A stretch of 64,000 nt of DNA from Mixophyes australis (Eukaryota; Chordata; Amphibia; Anura; Limnodynastidae), in the NCBI GenBank assembly GCA_036250195.1, contig JAVHZZ010000005.1, forward strand, positions 187,156,948 to 187,220,947, read 5' to 3'. Under the pieces are notes generated by a model. It was not told where the DNA came from. It worked only from the letters and a program-made list of their open reading frames with translations, and did not search any database. Shown in pieces: positions 34,109-44,849 of the stretch. The translations under genes and the position numbers were made by a program. Each line of letters starts with the position of its first letter. Position 1 is the first letter of the stretch.

Positions 34109-34925
34109 TGTCAGGATCGGTGGATGCAGATGAGTATTGATGCGATCCTCAGCTCTTTCTACAGCTGTTGGGCTGCTTAAGCAACCTACAAGCAGTCAAA
34201 CAATCAGCATAGTGTGATCACGTGATTCCACTGCAGCTATTGACTGATAGGGCACTCAACTCTGTAGGAGATTTCCCATTGACACCCTGTTCCTTGTAGT
34301 GCCTTAAGTCCTTGTCCCTAATGCTGGCGATAGTTGCAGACAAGCAGTGTATTACTGTATTCTGAGTTCTTGTTCTGCCTGCCTGCTGTTGTGGCCCTCC
34401 CTAGATACTGACCTTTTCTGTTGACTGTAACCTTAATCTTTGCTGGAATACTGACACTATCTGTTAACTGCCTGCCTTGATCTCTACTGGAATACTGACA
34501 CTGTATGTTAGCTGCCTGCCTAGACCTCTGCCTAGATACTGAACTTGTCTGTCGGCTGTAACCTTAACCTTTGCTAGGATACTAACACTGTCTGCTAGCC
34601 GCCTGCCTAAACCTCTGCCTAGAGAGTGACCTAGTTTGTCGGATGTAACCTTAACCTCAGACAGGATACTGACACTGTTAGCCGCCTGCCCTGACCTTTG
34701 CTTAGATACTAACTTTGTCTGCTGTTTGCCCTGACCTCTGGCTGGATATTGACCATGCCTGTTTACAGCCTGTGTCCCTGTTTCTAATGCTGGTATAGTT
34801 GAAGCCAAGTGGTGTGTCACTTTAGTTTGCATTCTTGTTCTACTTGCTTTAAAGTGTGGCCCTGTCTGGATACAGGTCTACTCTGTTTGCTGTAGTCCTG
34901 ACCTCTGCCTGTAAACTAACCTAGT
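34109..34925 (+). mobile_element. LTR-derived segment with internal ~44-bp tandem repeats
   Basis: Starts TGTCAGGATCGG in LTR style. From about 34400 to 34790 a unit of GATACTGACACTGTCTG then GCTGCCTGCCT recurs every 43-46 bp, with alternate units more alike (~88 bp). The right end merges into another repeat (CAGGGCCATACAAAGG at 34928). No TSD seen. Confidence 0.6.
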
Positions 34926-35216
34926 CTCTGTGCCACCCAGGGCCATACAAAGGTTTGTGGGGCCCCCAAGGCAACTAACTTGTGGGAGCCCCTGCCAACA
35001 AAATTGTCAAAATGATATACTGATGGAAGGATTGATTTCCATGCATAAACATAACTATTATTGGAAGAGATAAAGAGTTAACCAGTGATAACCTCTTCTT
35101 GAAAGAGGAATCCCGCAATGTCATAGCAGATATTGAAGGGCTTTGTGATTTGTGATCTGTGATTGTCCTTATTGTATCATTGGTGCACTAGATGAGGGAA
35201 GTGGGTGGCAGCGGGC

Positions 35217-35270
35217 ATGCTTGCCTACTTTTGAAAAATAATTCCAGGGAGATTGTGTAAGTAACACATA
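35217..35270. mobile_element. hAT-like MITE left-end fragment (CATGCTTGCCTACTTTTG)
   Basis: Matches the terminus of the element at 43779. Interrupted at 35271 by MITE-A. Confidence 0.5.
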
Positions 35271-35588
35271 GGGCCTGCGTCATTAAGGTGAACAAGAAAA
35301 AAAGAAGTAAATTTGATCCTGGACAAACCATGTTACAATACAAGGGGTGCAAATTTGTTTATTATTTTGCACATAAAGAAAATACAGGCTTTTTTGTCAT
35401 CTAGCACAATACTTGATAATTTTATTTTTACACTGAAACCTAAAGTTGATTTAGTACATACTCTGCCCTAACTATAAATCTGTGCCCACATTTTAAATTT
35501 ACCTCCCCCTCCAATGCAACTTGGTTTTGCCAAGGAGCAAAGTTACTCCTTTTATTATTTGCTTTGCTCCCCTTAATGACTCAGACCC
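35271..35588. mobile_element. MITE-A copy 3 (reverse orientation)
   Basis: GGGCCTGCGTCATTAAGG at left, CTTAATGACTCAGACCC at right. Body landmarks are in the opposite order to copies 1 and 5. No TSD match. Confidence 0.8.
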
Positions 35589-35624
35589 GGTGTGTAGTAT
35601 GCAGCACAGTCAAAATGGGTGTGT

Positions 35625-37645
35625 CCAGCTTTAGCCAAGAGTCATATCCACTGCCCTCTTACTCGTCTCCTCCAAAAGTTTTCCCACTCCTCTGAACGCC
35701 AATGGAAGAAATTCTGCTCCATTGCTGACTTCATGTACTTTAAATTCATCCTTTCCTCCTATTCTGCCCTCTTTCTTGCCAAACAAACCTATTTCACATT
35801 CCTCATCTCCTCCTTGTCCAATAAACCCCAATGCATTTTTGCTACCATCAATTCTTTACTGTGCCCCCCCACCTCCTCCTCCCTCATACATCACTGCTCT
35901 TGACTTTGCCACATATGTCAATTACAAAATTGACTATATTCACAATGATATCTATTCTCCTCAGACTTGGCTCCTACCCTATCACCTTGCTCACGTCTTT
36001 AACCTCTCTCTCTCCACTGGTACCCCTCAAGCATGCTCTCATCTCTCCTATTCTCAAGAAACCCTCCCTTGACCCATCCTCTATTTCCAACCATTGACCC
36101 ATATTTCTGCTTCCCTTTGCTTCTAAAATTCTCGAACATCTTGTCTTAAATTGTCTGACCCACTTTCTCTCTTCCCACTCTCTTTTTGACCCTCTCCATT
36201 CTAGCTTCTGTCCCCTTCACTCAAATGAATCTGCCATGACTTAAGTAACAAACGACTTACTCTCAGCCCAGTTCAAAGGTCACTTCTCCCTTCTCATACT
36301 TCTCGACCTCTATGCTCCTATTGACACCGTCGGTCATTCTCTTCTCCTCACCACCCTTCACTCCCTAGATCTTCGCAAAACAGATATCTCTTGGTTTCCC
36401 ACCTACCACTCTGGCCGCTCCTTTAGCGTGTCTTCTCCTGATTCTTCCTCCCCCTCTTCACCTTTCTATTGGAGTCCCACAAGGCTCTGTACTTGGCCCT
36501 CTGCTCTGCTCACTCTACACCACCTCTCTTGGGGCCTGATTCATTAAGGTTCTTAAATGAAGAGGATTCTCATTTCAGTCTCCTGGACAAAACCATGTTA
36601 CAATGGAAGGGGTGCAAATAAGTGTTCTGTTTTACACATAAGTTAACTACTGACTGTTTTTTCATGTAACACACAAATATCAACTTTAAATTTCAGTGTA
36701 CAAATAAGCTTTCAAGTATTTGTGTGCTTCATGAAAAAACAGGCAGTATTTAACTTATGTGTAAAACAGAACACTTATTTGCACCCCTTCCATTGTAACA
36801 TGGTTTTGTCCAGGAGACTGAAATGAGTATCCTCTTCATTTGAGATCCTTAATGAATCAGGCCCTTGGTGAACTTATTCAATCATTTGGTCTCTAATACC
36901 ACCTCTATGCTAATAACATGCAAATATATCTTTCCTCCCCTGACCTCTCTCCTGCCTTCCTAACCTAGGTATCTAGCTATCTCTCTGCTGTAACTACCTG
37001 GATGTCACAGCGCTTCCTGAAACTCAACGTCTCCAAATCCGAGCTCATCACCTTTCTTCCTGCGAATGTTGCTATTCCTCCCAAAATCTTCCACTTGGCT
37101 GACATCACTCTCATTTCTCCTGTCAGTCAAGCCTGCTTCCTTGCTGTTACCTTTGACTCAGCCCTCAGCTTTACCCCTCATATCCAGTCCCTCACCAAAT
37201 CCATCTACCTTTTTCCTCCAAAACATCTTGAAAATCCATCCCTGCCTCTCTCAGACAGCAACCAAAATACTGGTTCATTCACTCATCATTTCTCGTTTCG
37301 ACTATTGCAACCTTCTTCGTGACTCTCACATTTCTGACCTTCAATCCATACAGAATAATGCGGCTAGGCTCACCTTTCTCTCCCGCTGCACCTCTTCCGT
37401 TACTTCTCTGCGCTTATCTCTTCATTGGCTCCCTATCCATTTCAGAACTCCTGCAGTGCTGCCCCCAATCTTTGGAACTCCATACCCCGTCTCACTCTAC
37501 TCTCCCCCAACCTTCAGTCCTTCAAACGCTCACTGAAAACTCATCATTTCAAGCTCGCCTATCCTATTTTCTCCCATTTGACACTACTGTCTCTCACCAC
37601 CCCTCCCTCTTGAATGTAACCTCTCTACCTATTGTCCCATGTCTG
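35625..37645 (+). pseudogene. L2-clade LINE ORF2 remnant, copy 2
   Basis: Starts in the endonuclease-RT linker (an SAKTSYF-like AKQTYFTFLISS). It runs through RT, where the YADD catalytic box is degraded to YANN (HLYANNMQIY, about 36895-36925), then FLKLNVSKSELI, then LHWLPI and SFKRSLKTHHFK. Several stops and frame changes. A MITE-A sits between the Leu and Gly codons of its TSLGEL segment. The 3' end runs into a (TA)n array. Non-functional. Confidence 0.88.
36532..36864. mobile_element. MITE-A copy 4, long fold-back arms, TSD TTG
   Basis: TIR GGGCCTGATTCATTAAGG on both ends, with arms extending about 130 bp around a ~60-bp unpaired centre. TTG at 36529-36531 and 36865-36867; removing the element and one TTG restores the LINE reading frame. 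Confidence 0.92.
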
Positions 37646-37650
37646 CCTAC

Positions 37651-37708
<58 letters not shown>
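37651..37708. repeat. (TA)n microsatellite
   Basis: Near-uninterrupted TA array at the LINE 3' end. Confidence 0.9.
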
Positions 37709-37712
<4 letters not shown>

Positions 37713-37717
37713 CAGAC

Positions 37718-38290
37718 AGGGCCGGACAGGGACTAAAAATCAGCCCTGGCATTTAAAGTAGACAAGCCCACCTCAGTTCCAGTAGGAAAGAAATTATGTG
37801 CCGTCGCGCAGCGGCAGCGCTGAAAAGGGCGTGACCATATTGTGTTGTGGGTGCGACCATCATGGGGCATTGGTACATACATTATAATAAGACATTACAT
37901 TTATCACGCCCTCACAGCCACATCACGCCATCTCCCCAGGCACATTATGACACTCCCAGCCCACTGTACTTATCTATGCTTCTGGTGTTACTGACATCCA
38001 TAAGGGTGGGTACTTCCTTTAGAGTGAGCTGGGAAGCTCTTTGTTTCACGAGATTACCAAACCTTGTGATACTCAGAGCTCCTCGGCTTGCTCTGCAGTC
38101 TGTGTCATGTCCGGGAACTGGGAGCAGCTATCAGTTCCCTTACCCTAACCAGAGCTGGATTAAGGCTCAGGGGGCCCAGGGTATTTAAGACAGCAGGGCC
38201 CCTATTATGTAACATGGTTATCATTTTAGACAAATACACAGGCACTACTGTTAGAAACACACAGCTCTGCCTTCACAAGCAGTACGTTGT
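37718..38290. mobile_element. DNA-transposon-like fragments (CAGGGCCGGACAGGGAC and CAGAGCTGGATTAAGG ends)
   Basis: Two CAGNG-type ends are visible at 37718 and 38151; their partners were not found. Confidence 0.35.
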
Positions 38291-38299
38291 GAAGCGGAA

Positions 38300-38585
38300 C
38301 ATACTTCCCAACTGTCCTTGCAGTCGGACCAAATCCTGACTAAGTGAGACAGTCACCCAAATTCAGGATTGCTCCACCAGATTCAGGACAGTTGCCAGTT
38401 GTCCTGCTCTCTGAGCCCCATTTTGTCGCAGGGGCGGGGCCAAAATGACGTTATTCATTGTGAATCGCGTCATTTTGGGGTGCCAGTAGTGGGATGTGGG
38501 ATATATACCAGCTCTTCCGGGAGTCCGTGAGACCGACCCAAATTTCGGGAGTCTCCCGGACATTGTGGGAGAGTTGGCTAGTATG
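38300..38585. mobile_element. MITE-like element, TIR CATACTWSCCAACTSTCC
   Basis: CATACTTCCCAACTGTCC at left; reversed CATACTAGCCAACTCTCC at right. An inner inverted CCAAAATGACG / CGTCATTTTGG pair lies at 38440-38476. No TSD seen. Confidence 0.65.
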
Positions 38586-38599
38586 CTCCAAGCATACTC

Positions 38600-41008
38600 A
38601 GAAGCGCGGATGGGCACTTATTGCAAAGCCCCCCTCCAAATTTTGCTATGGGGCCTGGTGATCTTGTGCTACACACCTGCTCAGACCTACATATTCAATT
38701 ATGAATGAATAACTACTAAAAGGATGATTTAGAGCTGATTGCATTCGCACCATGAGCCTACTAGGGGAAGCCACAAGCAAAAAAAAGCGCATTTACATGC
38801 ATATCTTTAGACAGACGCCTCTCAGTTGTAAAACAGTAGCATTTGCATCAGACACATGTCAGGGATTCGAATGTGCATACTTGCACATCACAATAGTGTA
38901 GAGATGCGGCTTGACAGTGTTAGTAGTAAATTGTAAAGTTGCATTAGCCTGTTTGTACTCAAAATAATAATATAATGAAGGGTCATATACACAACAGAGA
39001 ATAGTGTCTGGACACATAAATTAATGTGAAAGTGGCATTTTCAATATAAAATGTAATTTAATACAAACTTAAATACAAATTAAATTAAACACAAACATCT
39101 GTTGTTTTCTCTTTTCAAATTAAATAGGAATCTTCTTTCCTGCTTTAGTCCAAATGGAAACATAAATTAAATAACGCGAATAGACGGCTGCAACTTCATA
39201 TAATATAGCAAATATGCTAAAGATTTAAGTGCTAAACAGCTGGAGAGGTCATGCCATGATCAGCCAATCAGAATCGGCTAGAAAATGCTGCTCATAGTCA
39301 TCAACATCATTGCATATTGTTGCATCTACCCTCCAGCACCCATAAGAGATACGCCACCTAAAGGGGATGCATCCATGTTTAATTGTGCCACAATCAGTGG
39401 TTGAAGTGGGGGTGTATATGGTGGTATGCCTCTCCGCCACTTCTCTTACTGCCTTCATTGTAATACTATCGAATTTCATTCACTTACATTCCTATTACAT
39501 TTTTCATACTGAAACATCTAAATTTCCACTTCCATCACTGGTCGCAATGATATGTACACACCCTTATTGTACTCTACCAACACTTCCCTGCCCCTGAATG
39601 CCTGAGTTTCTTTAGATGTAGGGAAATGTAAATATGGACATTTGTGTGCACATTTTTGGTATGCATAAACAGTATGGAACTGTGTATCTTATTTTTAAAA
39701 AACCCTCCAACTTTAAATGAGACCCTAAAAGAGTACTTGTGCATGGGGTTTCCACAATCAAAATTTAAAATTGTAATTCCTGTGAGCAAATCTTGCCACA
39801 CAAACAGGTAATGTGTCTATAGGTGAGTTTCCACGTATTTGTAAAGGGTGACTGGAAAACTTTGTTGTTAATGTCTTCTACATAGCTTTATTATTTTTTT
39901 TCCCTAATTTCTAATTGTACTGTAAGTTAGTGCAAGTATACTCAACAAACAGTCATGGCATACAAACATAGGAAGAAATAATGACATAAATCCACTTTTT
40001 TGAATGCAGATCATATGTTATGGCCAAGCACCCTGACATCTATGTCTATGAACTTTGGCCGGTCAGCTGATTTGACAATGCTCTCCATATAGTAGACAAA
40101 TGTTATTGAGAAAATGATGGATACCTACAGAATCCGAGCCTTCACAGGCCCCCAGCTCCATCTTGCTTTATTTATTTATTATAGTTTGTAACACTTGTTT
40201 AAAATGGCTGATGTTATTTATTACAGATAAGTGTCTTTGATTACATTTATTGTTTTAACTTATTACTGATATTAAGGGTAAGGTGAAGCCCTTTTGAAGG
40301 TTGGAGGTTCTTATCATGCGGCCCTCAAGAGTTTTAGGTTGTCCATCTCTGTTCTACAGGCACTTGAGATCTGGCTGGATGGAATCAGCAAGTGGTAGGA
40401 TAAATTTTGGGGGTTATGATATGCAAAACCATTACTGTCCTGGGAAATTTACAAGTTCTTGCTATAGAACAATTCTATTTGTTAATTTCCATGAGGTTTT
40501 TTGCATTACTCAATGCACTTGTTTTTGGAACTGGTTTGTGTGAAGAAACCCCTCCATTATGAGCCAAGACCTGTCAAATCCTTGACAGCCAACCTAAGCC
40601 ATATCACAGAGTGATAATATTCTACTCATACTTTTCTGACTTATTTTCCAAGTACAATAACTTGAATTAAATAATAAATGTTTAAAGTGTTTTAATACCA
40701 GTTTATAATTCACCCTACCTATTTGTTGTAGCTCTGACAATAATAAAAAATAATAACAAAAACTTAAATAAAGCAAAAGTAAACAAGTTTTTAAAAAATA
40801 AATAAATAAATAAAACCACAGCCTCACTATAACTTTCCCTAAACAAAAGAAAACTACACATATTAAAAATAGAATAATATATTTGAGGTTATATTTCTGG
40901 GGATGAAGTAATTGCCTTAAAACAGAGATGAGTGAAATTTTCAAAACTTCTCCTCAAAATATTTGCCCCCTTTCCACATTTGGCCGCTAAATATTCCATG
41001 TTTCACCA

Positions 41009-41010
<2 letters not shown>
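38600..41010. other. No gene or repeat recognised
   Basis: AT-rich. A 76-aa minus-strand frame at 39249-39479 has no recognisable similarity. Confidence 0.35.

Positions 41011-41014
<4 letters not shown>

Positions 41015-41060
<46 letters not shown>
41015..41060. repeat. (AT)n microsatellite
   Basis: AT array followed by ACACATATACACAC. Confidence 0.9.
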
Positions 41061-41071
<11 letters not shown>

Positions 41072-41188
41072 GAAACACACACATGATGCAGACATATAAT
41101 ACATGTACAGTAACACACACGATTGCTTAGTCTGGGGGGTGGAGTTTGTGTGACTGACAGACTGAGGAGAGAACCTGGGGAGAAGCAA

Positions 41189-41355
41189 GGGTGGCCTATA
41201 CACTGCCTGCATGTTCCATGTCACTGCCTGCAGATAACTGACAGCCAGGAAGGTTCTTCTGATAAGCCTCCAAACCTCTCCTCTCCCCCAATACCTCTCT
41301 GCACTGCAGCCACTGTCAATGACATGGAACATGCAGGCAGTATAGAGGCCACCCC
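41189..41355. repeat. Fold-back repeat with ~37-bp arms
   Basis: GGGTGGCCTATACACTGCC at left is the near reverse complement of GGCAGTATAGAGGCCACCCC at right, continuing through ATGTTCCATGTCA / TGACATGGAACAT. Confidence 0.75.
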
Positions 41356-41816
41356 TTCAATTTCAGGTCCTCTCCTCCTACCCTGTTCCTCAGAGTCCAA
41401 GCCTGTTAGTAGCAGCCATTCATGACTCAGAAGAGCATTAAAAAAAATGTTGGCGGTTGAAGTACTGAGTCATCATCAAAGTGATCATGGGTCAGTTCCA
41501 TTAATGCAAGACACAAAAGCTTGGAGTCAGACCCTCACCCTGACGATCATCTTCATGCAGGGGAAACAACAAATGAAGGTGAGCTTTGGCAAAATTAGGT
41601 CTGTTCACCGTGGAAAGTGATGCGTACTCAGCAGCCAAGATTCAATTAAAAAATCAATATTAAAATAATCAAGTTGTATTTATTTAAGTAGTAACAAATT
41701 TTTTGCAATTTATAGATTACATTGCTACTGTGCTTTATCTATACCTATAGTAAAATCATGACTCACTAGAATCAAATATATATGTGACACCCCCTTCTAT
41801 ATCATGCGCTGTGAGG

Positions 41817-41818
<2 letters not shown>

Positions 41819-41881
<63 letters not shown>
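41819..41881. repeat. (TA)n microsatellite
   Basis: About 31 TA units. Confidence 0.95.
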
Positions 41882-41883
<2 letters not shown>

Positions 41884-42021
41884 GATGTAGATGCTTCTCA
41901 CCTCTGTGCTTGGCTTTCAGTGCCTCCACCTGAATCACCGCTTTCTCTTCTGGGGGGTGTTCTTGAAATACACCAGAGGGAGATTCGGGGAAAACCCAAT
42001 ACTAAGATGCTGTGACACACT

Positions 42022-42196
42022 GGGCTAGATTTACTAAGCTGAGGGTTTGAGAAAGTGGGGATGTTGCCTATGGCAACCAATCAGATTCTAGCTGTCATTT
42101 TGTAGAAGGTACTAAATAAATGAAAGCTAGAATCTGATTGGTTGCTATAGGCAACATCCCCACTTTTTCAAACCCGCAGCTTAGTAAATCTAGCCC
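42022..42196. mobile_element. Fold-back MITE-D copy 1, TSD ACT
   Basis: TIR GGGCTAGATTTACTAAGC at both ends, then GGCAACCAATCAGATTCTAG in each arm. ACT at 42019-42021 and 42197-42199. Each arm carries an inverted CCAAT sequence. Confidence 0.9.
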
Positions 42197-42199
42197 ACT

Positions 42200-42950
42200 G
42201 TGTGCTGCAGAAGTCAGCCAGGCACATTTATTGAACTGGAACCACTAAACGCAGCTTTTGTGATTTTATAGAAAAATATACTTTGACATATTTTGAAATA
42301 ATAGTGTGAACAATACAATAATAAGACAGTGTGATTGAAAGTAGAGCACCAACTCTTACTATGAACAACAGGTTAGCTTAGCACAATAACTCTCAATAAA
42401 GCAATAATACCAACAGCATAAGACATAAACATTAATTGTTACAACTTTATACACTGGATCAACATAACAGATGCTAACCTTACTGACTCCTAGTACAGGG
42501 AATTATCTCAAGGGGTAAATGTATATATATTTACTTATATCTATACAATATACTCCCGAACACATACACTGGCAGCACACAAACACACCACACAGATGGA
42601 GCAGTGTATTGCAAGCTGTGGCCCTTCTATATGGATGCCAGCATGGCATAGATGCAGCATGTGTCCAGTTTGCGGCTTTTATGGGTCTTTCAAACACTTG
42701 CAGCAAGATACAACAGTCACAGTTTGCAAACCTTCCTGTAGCAACAACTGTAAAATCCTCAGCTTGTATCCTTGCTTAAACCTGGGACTTGTTATTCCAC
42801 AACTTTAATTTAACACCAGAGGGATCACATTGTGGTACAAGCTCAAATGCTGATTAAACAAAAACTTTGCACACGTTTACCTGCCCACCCATCTATCCCT
42901 GACTCTTCAGCCCCTATGGACATGGTCCAGACACCACTCGAATAACAGAT
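42200..42950. other. No gene recognised
   Basis: Short frames only; a TATATATA run near 42520. Confidence 0.35.
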
Positions 42951-42954
42951 AAAT

Positions 42955-43356
42955 TAACCACAGTTAATTTATTAGTTTATTTAATAATATAAAAATATTT
43001 TTTTTATTAAAATAAACCCCTGAAACACTGACAAAAATTAACATAGAATTGAGAGTCTTCGTACATCTACAGCAGGGGTGGGCAAACCTGTCCTCAAGGG
43101 CCATATCCAGTTCATGGTTTTAGGATTTCTTTAATCATGTACAGCTGAGTTAATCTATTTGGCTGGGTCAGTAATTATCCCACCTGTTTCTACAGACAGA
43201 AATCCTAAAAACATGAACTGGATATGGCCCTTGAGGACAGGTTTGCCCACCCCTGATCTACAGTCACTGTTACAACTGTCGTAAAACAAGATATCAAGCG
43301 CGAGAAAAAGTGTCTCCAAGCCCTATAGTCGACATTGGCCTTTTAAATATACCCCT
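42955..43356 (+). mobile_element. hAT-family element, copy 3 (partial), holding another hAT MITE
   Basis: Matches 14270-14480 (CCCCTGAAACACTGACAAAA, CACTGTTACAACTGTC, GCGAGAAAAAG). Right end reversed CAGGGGTATA. 5' part missing. Confidence 0.7.
43073..43255. mobile_element. hAT MITE, 183 bp, TSD ATCTACAG
   Basis: TIR CAGGGGTGGGCAAACCTG on both ends, with about 50-bp arms. ATCTACAG at 43065-43072 and 43256-43263, a perfect 8-bp TSD. The copy at 14376-14392 shows the unoccupied site. Confidence 0.93.
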
Positions 43357-43392
43357 GAGAATTCACATGTAGCTAAATGCATAACACCATAT

Positions 43393-43545
43393 ATTGTAAG
43401 CCTGCAAGCAGGGCCTTCTTGCCTCTCTGTCTGTATATATTACCCAGTATCGTTTTATTACTGTGTTTGTTGTCAACTGTAAAGTGTTGCAGAAATTGCG
43501 GGTACTATAGAAATGTTAATGATGATGTTGATGAAGTGTGTGAGT
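43393..43545 (+). mobile_element. L2-type LINE 3' tail
   Basis: GCAGGGCCTTCTTGCCTCTC, ATTACTGTGTTTGTTGTC, a GTTGCAGAAATTGCGGG segment, then (GATGAT)n. UTR only. Confidence 0.7.
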
Positions 43546-43604
43546 GTATAACAGACTGCCAGGTCGGTATGAGACTGAAAGGAATGTTATACACTGATAA
43601 ACAG

Positions 43605-44340
43605 AATGACATCTATGCTATACACTAGCTACCAGATTGGTAGGTCTGCTATAAACTAATCATCAGATTAGAGGGCTTACTATACACTAGCCAATATATT
43701 AAGAGCTCTGCTATAGACTACTCACGAGAATGGGAGGTCTGCTATATACTAGCTACTAGATTGAGCTGTCTTTTATACCATACTTGCCTATTCTCCAAGA
43801 ATTTCCGGAAGAGTAAGAATCCTTCCAGATATGAGGGAGGCGGGGCTTAATGATGTGACTTTGCGTCACTAAGCCCCGTCCCCGCTACAAAATGCTGTGA
43901 ATTTCGGCTTTACCTAGCAGGGGGTGGGGCTACGGTGACACAATGGTGTCACCCCCCCTCCCACCCCATGTCACATGACCTCTCCTCCAAGATCTCTGGG
44001 AGGAGAAGTTTAAAAAGTAGGCATGTTCTATACACTAGCCACCAGATTGGGAGGTCTGCTAAAGACTAGTCAGCAGATTGAATGGATTGCTATACACTAG
44101 CTAACAGATCCATAGGTCTGCTATAGAATAGTCAGCAGAATGGGTGGGTATATTATTCACTAGCAGATTAGGAGGTCTGTCATTGCTACCAGATTGGGAG
44201 GTGTGCTCTACACTAGCCAAAAGGTTTATAGACTAGTCATCAGGATGGGAGGTTTGCTGTACACTAGCTACTAGATTGAGAGGTCTGCTGCACATGAGCC
44301 ACCAGATTGGGAGGTTTGATTTATATATTAGTCACTACAG
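43605..44340. repeat. ~31-bp minisatellite, interrupted by a hAT-like MITE
   Basis: Unit TACACTAGCTACCAGATTGG then GAGGTCTGCTA, about 15-16 degenerate copies split around 43779-44025. Confidence 0.8.
43779..44025. mobile_element. hAT-like MITE, TIR CATACTTGCCTA, ~8-bp TSD
   Basis: Left CATACTTGCCTATTCTCC, right reversed CATGCCTACTTTTTAAAC. Flanks TTTTATAC and TTCTATAC match at 7 of 8. Confidence 0.75.
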
Positions 44341-44527
44341 CAAATTCTAATTTTTATGTTAGCCACTAGTCAGTGGCCCTGCTTATCAGGTTGTCATGCC
44401 TCCCAAATTTAAGTGTTTTGGATTTGAATCAATGCCATGTATCCTACAAAAAAGGGGTACTTGTCACATCACTTTGAGCAGAGTGACACATTCTTCGGAG
44501 TGTTTCTAGTGCTTTTGCAACGCTAGG

Positions 44528-44842
44528 TGGGGCAGCACGGTGGCTAAGTGGTTAGCACTTCAACACTGGGGTCATGAGTTCAAATCCCGACCATGGCCTT
44601 ATCTGTGAGGAGTCTGTATGTTCTCCCCGTGTTTGCGTGGGTTTTCTCCGGGTGCTCCGGTTTCCTCCCACACTCCAAAAACATACTGGTAGGTTAATTG
44701 GCTGCTAACAAATTGACCCTAATCTGTGTGTGTGTGTTAGGGAATTTAGACTGTAAGCCCCAGTGGGGCAGGGACTGATGTGAGTTCTCTGTACTGCGCT
44801 GCGGAATTAGGGTCGCTATTTAAATAAATGGTGATGATGATG
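44528..44842 (+). mobile_element. tRNA-derived SINE with L2-type tail, copy 2 (near full length)
   Basis: A-box TGGCTAAGTGG (44541-44551) and B-box GAGTTCAAATCC (44576-44587) form an internal Pol III promoter. The body has ATGTTCTCCCCGTGTTTGC; the tail has GCTGCGGAATTAGGGTCGC, then AAATAAATGGTGATGATGA. The tail matches the L2 3' ends in this window. Confidence 0.9.
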
Positions 44843-44849
44843 AAAGCCC

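Noticed and set aside
34464..34832. 122-aa minus-strand frame with ~29-aa repeats
   Set aside because: The protein repeats are the shadow of the 88-bp DNA repeat in an LTR.
39249..39479. 76-aa minus-strand frame
   Set aside because: Open frame without recognisable domain, codon signal or splice context.
44528..44600. tRNA gene
   Set aside because: A and B boxes are present but no cloverleaf or acceptor stem; it is the head of a SINE.
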